This document shows, one piece after another, positions 19,853 to 34,300 of a DNA stretch of 64,000 nucleotides. The DNA comes from Laccaria trichodermophora (Eukaryota > Basidiomycota > Agaricomycetes > Agaricales > Hydnangiaceae), in NCBI GenBank assembly GCA_018417955.1, contig JACTVC010000002.1, positions 3,906,001 through 3,970,000 of the forward strand, given 5' to 3'. The translations under genes were made by a program, and so were the position numbers. Numbering within the stretch: position 1 is the first letter of the stretch; each line of letters begins with the position of its first letter. The notes beneath the pieces are model-generated. The model ran no database searches and was not told the DNA's origin. It saw only the letters and a program-made list of their open reading frames with translations.

Positions 19853-22827
19853 ATGTCGTCGCTGATGGTCAAAACAATGGAAACTACGCCATCTTCAATG
19901 AGCCCCTCATCCACTAAAAGGAAGAAGGGTGACGAGGATGTTTTCAATGGGATGTCGTCGAAGAAGCAACGCACGCGAGTGAGGTGTGGACTTCGACTTC
20001 CTCCGAAGATACCGCCTAACACCATCGACCAGCTTTTCTTGTGGAGAGTGCCATCGCAGAAAGCAGAAAGTACGCCGCTCTAGAGGTTTCAGTCATTGAC
20101 TAATTTCAAGTAGTGTGACCGCCAAATACCGTGCTCGCATGTGTGTTGATTCCTTCGTCTGGCGCCTCGTTGCTCATGATCTTTTAGTGCGTGGCACGGA
20201 AGGTCCCCGAGTTGTGCAAGGCTTACACGCCTGGAAAGGCTGATCAAGACATCAGTGCTCGCCTGTCAAGACTAGAAAACATTATTGAAATGGCTTTGCC
20301 GCAATATTGCGCTCCTGGCACGCCCAACTCCTCTTCAATGGAGTTGGCTTTGCTGCAAGATCGCCATCGCTCTCTTTCGGGCCAAGAGGACGACAATCGT
20401 TCTCAAACCGAAGAGCAAGATCCTAGCGGCGGGACGTTTCAAAGTGGTAAGTGGTACGGCATTAGTGCTTCCGGCAGTGTAGCACCGGCTTCCGTGCTTG
20501 AGCAGGCATGTCGAACATTTACTTTACTCAGAACTATTGTCGAAAACTGTTTATGACAGCTTCAAAATGTTGTTATGCCCACTTCAAATCTTAAAGATCG
20601 GGATACTTTGGGGCAAAACTTTCGTGACAGCAAAGTTCGTAGTGGTGCTGGGTCATCCTCCGATCCAATTGTCAACGGCTTCAAGCTGGATTCATCTGTG
20701 GATAGTTTTGAGTCAGTAGCGGCGGATAACATGAAATCGCTTGTCCAAGAATGTGGCGTTTCCCCTCACAAATTTTCGGAGCTTTTGCAAGAGCTTCCAC
20801 CCTCAAGAGTCTCTGATGTTCTTATCGACTATTACTTCAATTCTATGTATGTTTATCTTTGGTCACACTTTCATGCGTTTATAAATAGCAACAGTAATTG
20901 GACTCGCTATCCAGTGTCGGAATGCGATTTTCGTGCTGCATACGCATCGATTCGTCATAACGGTCGTGACGGGGTTGAATCCACAAGCCCTAGTAATATC
21001 CGGTTCCTTCCACTGCTCTTTGTGATTCTTGCAATAGCCGTGAGGCTTGCGCCTGAGCAAATTGTTGGCGACGCGCGGACTCGAAGGGTAACATCTCTTC
21101 GGTATTACTGGTCTTGTGAGTTACCATTGATGGGCTCTCAGTGTATTCGACTTACCTCGCATATTCAGCACGGAGATCTCTTCTTATCGCGGCTGCCGTT
21201 CAACCAGACTCCCTTGACATCGTCTTAACCCGTCTTCTGGTGGGTAAAAGGGTCACATCGCATGGACCCCGTTTGAAACATTTCATAGAGTGCCCGCTTT
21301 TTGACATTCGATCGGCGCATTACCGAATGCTGGAGTCAGCTCGGCGCCGCCGTTCGAACTGCTCAGGCCCTAGGACTTCATAGGGATGGTTCCACTATGG
21401 TTTGTTTTTCAACTTCCATCCTTTCAAAGATTTTCACTCTGTGAATAGCGAATGGCGCCTGGTCAAGTGGAATATCGTAGACGCATTTGGTATGTCTTTG
21501 GTCCTATAATCTGATTGAGTGTCGAAAGAAACCCTACGTTTGAAGGTCGTACTTGTACCATGCAGATCGATCATATGCGATGGCTCTTGGAAGGCCGAAT
21601 TCAATACAGGATGATTATACTTCGACGAAACCGCCATCTAATATCGAAGATGAAAGTTCAGGGCTTTCTCGGCGCGAGCCTTATCCACTTTCCCATCCAA
21701 CTCCGATGACTTTTGTTATTCTACGACATCAGTTGGCCTCTATAATCGGGCGTATCGTCCATCACTTCCAGCAAGTACGCGAACGAAGCCATTATTCAGA
21801 CGTCGTTGCTTTAGACGACGAACTATTAAAATTTACTACAAATCTGCCCCCCCACTTCTCCCTCGAACCAGACATTTCCTTGGATGACACCTCGACGTAT
21901 ATCCCCGTCCATCGTTTTCTGTTGATCACAGAAATCCTCTTCATTAGAATTGGCTTGCATAGGCCCTACCTCCTCCGGCGGCTCAATTCCGACCGGTATG
22001 CACGATCACGCACAGCCTGCTTCGAGTCGGCCGTCAAAGATTTCGACGTCCGTCAAGCCTTCCGAGAGCAAATGCCGAATGAAGTACGAAATTCACTTGG
22101 TAATGCTTATCGAGAGTTTCAGACGGCGATGATCAGTGGTATATACCTCGTGCTCGAACCGCGAGGTTCACACGCGAAGGAAATGCACGCCATCTTGGAT
22201 GCGTTCATGGAAGACCATGAGGGCTTGCCAGAAATGGACGAGACAACTCATCGGGAATTGAAGACCATCGGATTTCTCAAAAGCAAAGCATCTCAGGCTG
22301 AAGCTTTGGGGCAGGCTGCGTCTACTGGTCCCACAGATCATGCGGTCAGCAACAAACCGGAACAACAACCTCGGCTCCTGCCTGGACCCCAGCACTCGTC
22401 ATCGCCTCCCTCGTCTTCATCCTGGAAGTCGTTCCCTTCTATTCTCAACCCGACATCCACTGACTCATCCTCCAAATCCCCTGCCGTGCCGGGTGCTGGA
22501 CCTCTGAATCAATCTCCTACATTCCAACGCCTGCAGTACTCCTCACAAACAGATTATGTTCATTCACCTGCCACTTCAGGAAGCCCACATGCGGACGACG
22601 AGTCCCCAGCACAGTCCTTGCTTGACCATTGGTTCAACACTGTCAGCAACGCGCCGATCGACCCATCTTCAATCGACATGTCCTGGTGTGGACCGGGCGC
22701 AGAATTTACGGGCTGGGTAGGTCCGTCGACCCTGGGAAATTCAGATCCTCGTCTATTGACGGCGTCGGATGGCTCGGATTGGACGTATTGGGAAACACTA
22801 GTAAATCAAATTCAACGTGGTCCGTGA
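19853..22827 (+). CDS. Zn2Cys6 fungal transcription factor with fungal-specific TF domain
   Basis: A nuclear DNA-binding regulator. After a basic region (STKRKKGDEDV; SSKKQRTRV), splicing joins SFSCGECHRRKQK to CDRQIPCSHC to VARKVPELCKAY. The result is a complete CX2CX6CX5CX2CX8C binuclear zinc cluster spread over three exons (junctions near 20004, 20075 and 20155). A short linker (DISARLSRLENIIEMAL, likely coiled coil) precedes the fungal_trans middle homology region, which includes FAA-type helices and the SYAMALGRPNSIQDDY motif. The C-terminal third is Ser/Pro-rich and ends LVNQIQRGP. At least seven introns. The start could also be a later in-frame Met (MVKTM or METTP). The target pathway is unknown. 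Its promoter side abuts the transposon cluster (MITE end 143 bp upstream). Confidence 0.8.
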
Positions 22828-23103
22828 TTATGTACTGCCTAGAGTGTACCAAGTACGTTATATCTACGAATTTATTTTGCCGCCTGCCTTGCGTCACTCA
22901 ACACTGGCACCACGGTTCTATCGATTTCAACATACTGAAGGATGGTCCTGCGAGGAAAAAGAAGTCTGGATTGATGTTGTACGGTCGGAGTAAACTCGTT
23001 TGTCTCTTTCCTTTCAACCAACGAAGACACAATGCCCATTATGTAGATAAATCTGGTATGAACACACGTTCTAATAATAATGACTCAAACGACAATACAA
23101 AAA

Positions 23104-23961
23104 TCAGCCACTAAGCAAACCGTTAAGCTGTTCGCGGTACTTTTCCATGTTTCTTTCCGTCTCTTCCTCTGTCTCTTTGTCCTGTACGGGCTTGAAGCTG
23201 TTTATGGTGGGCATGCCCAAGACAAGCATACAACTTACCGGAAGTTCCGTGCCAACAGACCCTGCTTGGCCCAGTTTTCCATTTGTGAGCTCAAATAAGA
23301 CCTTATCAACTTCTGCGTCAGCTTCTTCGTCGAGCTCTTCGTCCTCGTCCACATCAAAAGTGTCTTCTAACATCTCTTCCATAATACCAGCCTAGATTTT
23401 AAAGTTAATATCGTCCTCCACTTGCACCATAATAAGTGTTACTAACCTTCGTCATTTCCATACTCATTTCTCTCATCGTCTGACTGATTTGGGGAAATTT
23501 TATCAAAGCACTGGAGAGCTTCATTATTTCTGTTGACTTCTGCAACGATCCTGTCACTTTGATCATCGCTATTAGAACGATGAGTGGAAGTTGCATTCGG
23601 GAGATGAAGGAAATCACGTACCCACTTGCTGTGATAGCTGTGTTCCGATTGATCCAAGTCTTGCTTTGCTCACAGACAGACGATCCTTCTGCTTAGTACT
23701 TCGTACCACCTCTTTCGCCAAAATGCGGGCAGATTTCACATCTCCTTTACTGGCTAACTGCTTTACCGATTGACGTGCTTTATTCGTGGCCATATCAAGC
23801 TGATAAACAGTGAGTTATCACTCATGATTACATCTGACCTAAGTTCCAACCTGCCTCATTTCCCTATCAAGTTGACGAGATTCAGAACGAAGCTTTACTT
23901 GCCATGCACGGACTCTTTCTTCAGGCGTAGGTCCGTATAGAAAGCGGTTAATCGATTGCAT
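23104..23961 (-). CDS. VPS24: ESCRT-III subunit VPS24/CHMP3
   Basis: A Snf7-family protein that polymerises with Vps2 and Snf7 on endosomes to sort cargo into multivesicular bodies. It starts MQSINRFLYGPTPEERVRAW (ATG at 23959-23961) and continues through QVKLRSESRQLDREMRQ, a basic helix-1 start typical of VPS24. An intron then leads into LDMATNKARQSVKQLA and AKEVVRSTKQKDR. The C-terminal part has EEMLEDTFDVDEDEELDEE, the acidic helix characteristic of CHMP3, and ends NMEKYREQLNGLLSG. About four introns. It is divergent from IDH2, with a 346 bp shared promoter region. Confidence 0.85.
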
Positions 23962-24307
23962 ATTCGTACAGCTGTGGTGCACAAAGCCAAAGAAGAGATG
24001 AGTTACGTAACCTGTCTACGTAATTGGATCTTGATGTTCAAACCCTGAACAAAGAAAGACTGCTTCTTGAACACCGTGCATCAAGAGAAAAAAATGTGAA
24101 GAGACGCGTAAGAATTTCGACAGTCTCCTACTTGAGATATGAATTCAGGTTGAAAGTAATAAAGTTGCGAAAAAATGCGTGTTTATGAGCAAACTGGGAT
24201 CTTATCTAATACAAACAAAGTCTACGAGTTTCCACGAAAAAGTCCTTAACTTGTGCGTTCCGAGTCCGGTGCAATTTTGCCACCAACAAACCTTTGACTT
24301 CACAACC
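23962..24307. promoter_or_regulatory. Shared divergent promoter region of VPS24 and IDH2
   Basis: 346 bp between the two start codons. I see no strong TATA box or repeated motif. Confidence 0.4.
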
Positions 24308-26113
<1,806 letters not shown>

Positions 26114-26561
26114 TTTTCCTTGTCGTGCAAGTATTGCGGATATTGATCGAGTACTTACAAGCAAGCTTGTAACTATGTAGCGCGAATATCTGTCAATAAG
26201 TATGTGTTGTTTGGTTTGACTTGAGGCAGTACACATAGGAGACCGTGGGAACCACGATTGGACATGCTGCGACCAGCTGTTCCAGCGACAACAATTCAAC
26301 CAACCTCCTTCATTTTGACCACCACCACTCGATAAGCCCTCTCTGCGCGCATTCTTTCCCCTCACTCGCCCCACAGGGCAAAGCCGCTCAATTTGCACCA
26401 CTTTCTAAACCTTCCAGGTAAGTTACAGTCGGCATATCTGATTCCACTTCTCTCATAATCGTATCGGACGTCGTCAGACATTATCGACACCTAAACTTAA
26501 AACACAAGAAGATTTTAGAATCTTGTAATTTGCTTTCTCATCAAGATACGTTACGAACGAT
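26114..26561. other. Intergenic region and probable 5' leader of the SSD1-like gene
   Basis: 448 bp with no coding signal, C/T-rich toward the right and ending just before ATG 26562. It probably includes a long 5' UTR. Confidence 0.4.
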
Positions 26562-29500
26562 ATGACGGACGAAATAACCGCACAACCTGCAGTCAAGAAG
26601 GAAGAGAAGAAGCCATCTCCTTCTGGCAATGCCCGTGGTTCCAAGAGGCAGCCTTCTACTTCTAATTCAAAAGGAGTCACCTCTGCAGGAGGGGGTCCTC
26701 GACCCTCCTCTAGGGGTAGCAATAAGAAAGCAAGTAACGTAGCGCCCAACGTGGAATCAGGTTCAGACACTGCTTCGCGAAAGGGCTCGGAAGCTGGGAG
26801 GAAGCCGGAACCGCGCAACAAGAACCAATCAAGCGCAATTCGGGGTACAGGCCATCGAAAGGCGCAACCCTCGACGGGGCGTAACGCACATTCCAAAGAT
26901 CAATCCTCCGTCAGGCAATCGTCCTCTCCGGCCCCTACTTACAGCAAAGAATCTAGTGACGCACTTTCGTCTTTGCAGCGAGTAATCGCAGACCTGAAGA
27001 CCACTTCCCCTGTCCAACTACCTGCCGCTGCAAGCAATACTTTCATTTTACCTGGAAACCAGTCCAATTTTCTTTCACAAGCTCCTGGGTTTCAACCTGG
27101 AGCTGGTGCTTATCCTGTTTCAAACATTGATCAAAAACATCGCAAAGCAGTTTCGCTGGGAACTTCTGGCCTCTCTGGCAATTTCAATTCCTTTTCTCCT
27201 CATTTGGGGGCGATGATGGAGGATGTTGAGGACAGTGGGTCTTTCGAGGAAGGTGAAGTGCAAGAGCGCTTCTATGCGCAACCCAGCCATCAGCCCCGCT
27301 CTCAGTCTCAAAGTTTTGTAGCCCCTCGGTTCGCAGCTCTAGCTGCGCAGCAAGAACCGCAGATAGATTCGGTCGGTCCCACTGGCAGACCTCAGCTCGC
27401 TCCTGGGTTTATGTTTGGAGCTCGAAAGCGTAGCGGGCCCATGGGACCCCCTATCAATGAAGAGGATGTTGGCTTTCAGTTTCCTCAACAACAGCAACTT
27501 CAACAACAACAAATGTATCATTCTGAGTTGTCTAATCACGAACCAACTCATCGCAAGGCAGAGAGTGGCGAAATCACGGGCATAATGGCCGAACAGGTAT
27601 TTCTTTTCAGCACTGGATATCCCCCAAAAAGTTTATTACTTTTATAGATCGCCCTACAGAGTCAAATTGAAGTTTTGCAACAGCAGCAACAAGCCCTTTA
27701 TCAACAGCAACTCGCCTCAAATCAAGTGTTGTCATTTCAAACACCTGGACTTGCACCCACTCGCACGTCCTCACATAGACGTGTTCAAAGCACTGTTCCA
27801 ATAGGCCCAGGAAGTGCTGCTAATTTCGGCGCTATACAGAATCCAATGGGGCAATTTGGCAACATTGCTGGCGTGAATCTAGGTTTTGATGGCCAGGCCC
27901 AAGGTGTTCCCCGGGGGCATGGAAGGCGACACAGCGTAAATGTCGTAAACAAGACTCCCAGTCAAAGCAATGTTGGATCCATCAGCTACCCTTATGTTCC
28001 TCAGGAAGGTTTTGATGATGGGTTTGCTCCTCCATCCTCCTTTGGAGGACATTCACGTCAAGCTTCTCGTGCTGATTCCAGCTGGCGAATCAGTATGTTG
28101 TTTCTTTATCTCGACAATGGGAAGTCTGATATATGCTTTTCTCGTTTCAGATGGAGGAGTTGGTGGCGTACAAGGCAATGGCGCTTTCGCCGCTGATCTC
28201 GCCCAAGCTCAAGCCCAGCTTCAAAGCCTCCAGCAGTTCCGTGCGGCCGCTGGTGGTCACCATCACAAAATGCCGTCTTTCAGTTTTCCGAATATGCTCC
28301 CAAATATGATGGCCGCAAATATGATGGGTCTCGGCCTCGGGGGCATCAATTTACTTCAGCAGCAGCAACAGCAGTTTCAATCGCAACTCCAACAGCAATC
28401 TAATCAGCCCCAACGCAAATCCCTTTTCGCTCCCTACCTCCCGCAAGCTTCCCTCCCTCCTCTTCTTGCTGCTGGAAAGCTGGTGGTTGGCATCTTAAGG
28501 GTTAACAAGCGGAATCGTTCAGACGCTTATGTAGCTACTGAGGTTTTGGATGCAGATATTTACATATGCGGATCCAAAGACCGCAATCGTGCCTTGGAAG
28601 GCGATATTGTTGCTGTCGAACTTTTGGATGTTGATGAAGTATGGGGGACAAAGAAGGAGAAAGAAGAAAAAAAGCGAAAAAAGGAAGAGAACGCTGCCTA
28701 TGACATGAAATCCAGCGGACGCAAGGATGACAAGAAGAAAGATGATGTCGAGGTCGAAGGCCAAGGGCTCATGTTGTTTGAGGACGAAGAGTGCGTTCCA
28801 TTTCCCAGTATGTTGTGTATGAATTAATACCGAGGGTCGGGAAGGGTTACCGATGAGGTTAAACCTCAGTTTGCTGGACACGTCGTAGCCGTGGTTGAAA
28901 GGATGCCGGGTCAACTCTTTTCTGGGACTTTGGGACTTCTTCGGCCTTCTTCTGCTGCTACAAAAGAAAAGCAAGAAGCCGAACGCCGCGAACGAGAAGG
29001 CGACCGCGGAGACGAACCTCGTCGTGGTCCGATTGAACGTCCCAAGATTGTTTGGTTCAAACCAACCGATAAACGTGTGCCCCTCATCGCTATTCCCACC
29101 GAACAAGCTCCTCCCGACTTCGTTCAGAATTCCGAGGCATATGTTGACAAATTGTTTGTTGCGTGCATTAAACGTCATGTATGTGTCTACCTTGGCCGAG
29201 TAATACGACAACTAACTTGGATTTACCAGCCCATAAGCTCTCTCCATCCTTTTGGTACATTAGTTGAAGAACTTGGTCCCATTGGTGATATCGAGGTGGA
29301 GACGAGTGCGCTTCTCAAAGACTGCAACTTCCCGACTGAGGATTTCAGCGAGAACGTGATGAAGTGTCTACCACCCATGCCATGGACGTGAGCACGGTTT
29401 TGACTCTTCGTGTGATGTTCTCTTAAACGTTAAATGTTAGTCTCCCCGATCACGAGTTACTGTCCCGAAAGGATCTTCGTGGGGAACGGCTATTCACGGT

Positions 29501-31557
29501 TGATCCTGCTACTGCGAAAGACCTGGATGATGCTGTTTCTGTCAAGCACACGGAGGACGGAACTTACGAAGTTGGTATCCACATTGCTGACGTATCTTTC
29601 TTTGTGAAGCCAAACACTGCTTTGGATCGTGACGCGCGCAAGAGGGCAACTAGTGTTTATTTAGTTCAACGGTCTGTCCCAATGTTGCCGCCAGCGCTGA
29701 GCGAGCAGCTTTGCAGTTTAGTTCCTGGACAGGACAGACTCGCCTTCTCTGTCATTTTTACGATGAACAACGACGCGAAGGTGTTGAAGAAGTGGTTCGG
29801 CAAGACTGTCATTCGGTATGGTTTGCTCTTTTTTTTAGGTCTTTCTGCTGACCAATCAAAAGATCGGCTGCCAAGTTGACCTATGAGGATGCGCAAAACC
29901 TAATTGACGGAAGCAACGTAGGCGGTATTGTCGTGGGCCCAGATCATCAATGGGGCGCGATCCAATCCGATGTTAAACTTCTTCAAAGTCTAGCCAAGAA
30001 GCTGCGAACTCAGCGATTCCGTAACGGTGCTCTCAGCCTTGAAAGCTTGTCCTTGTCCTTCAAGTTGGATGACAATGGTCTACCAGTTGATTGTGGCCAA
30101 TATGAACGTTGTGACGCCAACTATATGATTGAGGAGGTGAGGCTTCTCGCCATTATATTGGAAGTTATCTAATGGCTCTTCTGCAGTTCATGCTATTGAC
30201 TAACATTGTCGTTGGCCAACATATTGCTGTTCACCTGCCTGAACAGGCACTGCTTCGCCGACATGACACCCCCATCGAGCGACGCCTGGTAAGTAGCAGA
30301 GGATAACAATGATCTGACTTCTTTTGACGAACGGTGCATTAGTCTACCTTCATGCAACGAGCGGAGCGCCTTGGTTTCAATATGGATACGTCGTCTTCTG
30401 GCGCCCTGATGCGCTCCTTTGACGCCATCGACGACCCAACAGCTCGCAGGTTGCTCGAGCTGTTGTCCTTTAAAGCGACGCAGCGTGCCAAATATTTTTG
30501 TGCCGGAATGTTGGACATCGCCAAATACAGCCATTATGCGTTGAACACGCCCCTTTACACTCACTTCACTTCACCCATTCGGCGATATGCAGACGTCCTA
30601 GTTCATCGTCAATTGGAGTCTATCTTACAGGGCGGAGGTGAAAGACATTGTTTGCTCTGTGCATACTGTATTTCTGACTCCCTTTAGCTGAACCCAAATT
30701 TACCATGGACCGTGACGCAGTTGCCAAAGTTGCTCAGCAATGCAATATGCTAGTCCATTTCCCCCAACAGATTTACCTAAGCTGACGGGTTCCTTTTACA
30801 GCAAACGTGATTCTGCCGTGCTGGCCCAAGAACAATCTGCCCACCTATTCCTATGCGTACTCATCTCCGACCTGACTAATCGATATGGGCCTGTCGTCCG
30901 CCAGGCCAAAGTTGTTGGCGTTCTGGACGCTGCCTTCGATGTCCTAGTGCCCGAATTTGGCATTGAAAAACGGGTTCATGTTGATCAGATGCCCATCGAC
31001 GTTTGTCTCCCTTTTGTATTTTAACCATTCATCCATTAACTTAACATGGTCATAGAATCACGTTTATGATGAACATTCACACACACTCCAAATTTATTGG
31101 TCCGACCGGGATGTCATCAGTTGGTTGGCAGAGAATAGTGATGATGAACACTTGAAGAAAGTTAAGCAAAATGCAGAACAACATGCATTCAAGATGGAGG
31201 TTGCTTCTCGTTCTGTTCATGATGAGAAGGCTTTATTCGACGAAGATGACGTGGAGGAGGATGAGATCGTCCTCGGTCGCAACGACAATTCGAAGGTTAC
31301 CGAGGAGACATCTAAACAGCGTCTCTTGTCCCTTGCCAAGGTCAAGCCCGAATTCGAAGGTTTGAGAATCTCCTCTTCAGGACACAAGATTCAGGATGTT
31401 CGCGAACTGATGGCCGTTCCGGTGTGTGGTGTCTCATTTCGAAAGGAACCTCATCCAATTATCTTTCAAACAGGTTATTGTCACCGCTGATCTTACCAAA
31501 AGCCCTCCTGTGATCAAAGTCTATAGCGTCAACCCATATGCTGACCAAAAGAAATAG
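26562..31557 (+). CDS. SSD1: SSD1/Sts5-type RNB-domain RNA-binding protein (Dis3L2 family)
   Basis: SSD1 binds mRNAs for cell-wall proteins and controls their translation and localisation downstream of the Cbk1/Orb6 kinase. The N-terminal third is disordered (Ser/Pro, then poly-Gln near 27485-27530, 27670-27720 and 28360-28410). Next come the conserved RKSLFAPYLPQASLP and the cold-shock-type block NKRNRSDAYVATEVLDAD...CGSKDRNRALEGD, followed by a lysine-rich loop. The RNB domain begins GERLFTVDPATAKDLDDA (29485-29534) and includes TSPIRRYADVLVHRQLE. The C-terminal S1-like part ends YSVNPYADQKK. Unlike the yeast pseudonuclease, the Asp cluster of the RNase II active site (DP-x4-DLDD) is present. 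About ten introns; example 27597-27647. Length is roughly 1,300-1,400 residues. It sits 164 bp upstream of a MULE-like element. Confidence 0.85.
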
Positions 31558-31720
31558 TCTGCTCGAGCTCTTTGTACTTGTAATCTTCTTATGCCACATG
31601 CCTTCACCATCTTTTCCCTACTGATGATATGTTTTTTTCCGTATGGGTATCGTTAAATGTCATCATTTCGCTAGTCTCGACACCAGCCGTTACGGTGATA
31701 TTACCAGTGTAGAGATATAT

Positions 31721-32573
31721 CAGGCTCCTAAAAGCATTGCTCTCGGCTTCGCTCACTGCATACTATGGGGTGGGCGGGAAGTTGCCGTGATGAAGATGAT
31801 GCCAAACAAACAAAGAAAGGTCAGGAGCGAAGCGAGAGAGCGGCTGCAGCATTTGTGCACGGAGTTCTCGGGCATTCCTTTTTGTGACCAGGACGCGTGG
31901 ACGCGATTATGACGTGTTATGTAAATCCTTTTTTGTACGACCCCTTTCCAATGCTATCTACAAAAGGCAGCAGAAGAAGAGCCTAAGGGAAAGACAAAGA
32001 GAAAGTGGAAAGAAGAAGGGGTCTGTGATCTTGTACAAAAGAAACTTGATAAACGCGCCTGTTGGTTCCAGATCAAGGTTGCAATTGCACTCTATGACAG
32101 CACCCATTGACGAGTAGCAGAACTTGTAGATGTCGATGAGATTAAGACATTCAGAAAGGCAGATGCGTCCTCTGCCAGGCCTTGCGCGAGTGGATGGTTT
32201 TGATAGGCCGGTGAAGTCAGATCAGTGAAAGTGTGTAGTTGCTGTGGTCAAAGGCCTTCAAAATTGTGTCCATGATAGGTGTTGAAACACCTCAACATCA
32301 TGCACTTTGTTCTTTTAGTGTCTACGGTATGGAGAACCTATGTAATCTTGATCTAATCGATGTGTATCTCTACACTATAGTTGGCCTGCGAAAATATGAT
32401 GGGGCAACTTGAAAAGGGATGCCCGAGAACTCCGTGCACAAATGCTGCAGCCGCTCTCTCGCTTCGCTCCTGACCTTTCTTTGTTTGTTTGGCATCATCT
32501 TCATCACGGCAACTTCCCGCCCACCCCATAGTATGCAGGGAGCGAAGCCGAGAGCAATGCTTTTAGGAGCCTG
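31721..32573. mobile_element. Long-TIR element with 9 bp target duplication (MULE-like MITE)
   Basis: 853 bp with 162 bp terminal inverted repeats (31721-31882 and 32412-32573) that differ at only a few positions. They start CAGGCTCCTAAAAGCATTGC. The 9 bp sequence GAGATATAT flanks both ends (31712-31720 and 32574-32582). Long TIRs plus a 9 bp duplication are typical of Mutator-like elements. The interior of about 530 bp encodes nothing recognisable. The nearly identical arms suggest a recent insertion or ongoing gene conversion. It lies just downstream of the SSD1-like stop and may affect its 3' end. Confidence 0.85.
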
Positions 32574-32779
32574 GAGATATATGTGGTTTGTAATAGTTAC
32601 CGCCTTCCTACTTACCCAAAAAAGATACACCCTCTCCCTCAGATTTTACATCGCGATTACTCCGAGGCGACTGGTTTCGAGTCTATCATTTCGCCCTGTG
32701 AGCAACTAAAATAATTTGGGTGACTATTATTTAAAAATAACTACAAACTACAATCGTGACGGCAACGATAAAGCAGCTC

Positions 32780-34176
32780 CTAAATCCAGCCAGCTGGAGC
32801 AGGCAGCGTTTGTCGGGGCAAGCTGCGCGGACCTTCCCAAGATTGAGGAGTAGGTGGCGACCTTGCAGGGAGCAGGACGTCGCATGGGCTCTTGCAAGAC
32901 GACTGCGAGAAGGTAGCGGCCATATCTGGCTCAACGCGCTCTGAAGGGGTATGGAGGCTGTAAACGGAACCGTGCAAGCTGTGTACAGATGCGAGAGTAG
33001 TCCCGGTACTACTCCCTCGAGAGTGTAGCCTGGGGGCATGACGCAGCTTAATTTCATCTGTGCAAAGTTTGTGCAGACCATCGAGGCCGAGGTAGGCGGC
33101 TTCATCTCGAAGCTCTATAAGATTTTCAAGCCGTCCATGGGTTGCTCTGGGAATACTTGCTGGAAGTCCAGTGGGCGAACGAAGATAATTCAATACATGA
33201 GCGTACCTGCCATGAATTGATCAGATACTTCAGTTTTACGAGTTTTGACAAAAGTAAAACATGCTTACGGGGCACTTGAGCGATCAAGAAAGATGTGGAG
33301 GTTGAACGAGGATTGGACGAGGACACCTTCGGATTTCAAATGATGGCGATAGGCGGCCATGTCGTGACTATCATCCGAGTACACAGAGGAGGTAGTCGAA
33401 CTTGGGGGATGAGGAAGTAAAGAGAATATGTACTTAGACAAGTTTGAAGGTCGTGAGTTGATAGTTTCGAGCGAGGTTTTATATGTTACTGTGCAGGTCT
33501 CAAGGGTAACAATGACCTTGGTGGGGTCGATGGGTAGTATAGGAGTTTCAGATAAAAGGATTGGTCGGAAGTGGGGTGGAGGTGAGGTTGCAACTAAGTT
33601 TGGAGGCAATGGTGGAACTTGGTCTGGAGTTTGCGACGTTTTCACCTTCAAAGATGAGCGTAATGATGGGGACCTGACATGAGCTGGCGGTGGAGGATGG
33701 GATGAGTCCAGAGGGACATGGTTAATTTGTGGATCCACGAAAACGTCGAGTCCCTCGGCAACAGACAAAGGAAGCGGAGGCAATGGGGGGCTGTTTGGGG
33801 ACGAAGAAAGATCGGCCAGCGATGGGGAGACGGCGATTGGCTGTTTGACCGGACTGGCCGGGCGAGGATGCGCTCTCTTCTGCTTTCCTTGATAGGTAAG
33901 TCTGACGCCAGTTTCTTTGAGTGCCTCATCTGGAGTTCGAACGACGGTTGCACCTGCGCCCAAGACACCGGTACGTGATTGGGACAGGACTTCAATTGAA
34001 CGAAAGACCTTTGGCTCGGAGAGACGGGTAGCTTTAGATGGGGAAGATGGTTGAGTGGAAGAACGAGACAGCCAGTGCATCGTGGGACGAGGAGGAGAGG
34101 AAAGTGGGGATGAGTGGGAGCTGGGAGTTGTAAATGTATGAGTGTGGGTTGAGCGTGGCTTTGTGGAGGTGAGCAT
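32780..34176 (-). CDS. BTB/POZ-domain protein with long disordered N-terminus
   Basis: The first exon (34176 to about 33266) encodes about 190 residues rich in Ser, Pro and Thr (MLTSTKPRSTHTHTF; PPLPPLPLSVAEG). Then comes the BTB core: DPTKVIVTLETCTVTYKTSL, PSNLSKYIFSLLP and a long-loop variant. An intron (GTAAGCATG...ATGGCAG, about 33199-33265) leads to YAHVLNYLRSPTGLP, then RLENLIELRDEAAYLGLDGL and HKLCTDEI, the standard end of this fungal BTB type. The Ser-rich tail ends LPAPAGWI. BTB domains mediate dimerisation and often Cullin-3 binding. No Kelch or DNA-binding domain is visible, so the partner is unknown. Divergent from the Rpr2-like gene (124 bp apart). Confidence 0.75.
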
Positions 34177-34300
34177 GATGGCAAGGTGAGAGTGTTGAAT
34201 GGTGCATCATGAATTGCAGTTGGTTATAATAGTAGAGCACAATGCACAGTGACCGTAGTGCTACACAATAAAAAACTTGATTATAGTCACGTGCACATGT

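Noticed and set aside
31884..32117. Small basic frame inside the MULE-like element
   Set aside because: 77 codons of Lys/Arg-rich sequence without motif or conservation evidence.
33428..33978. Plus-strand frames opposite the BTB gene
   Set aside because: They are shadows of the minus-strand coding exon, whose BTB motifs and splice sites are clear.
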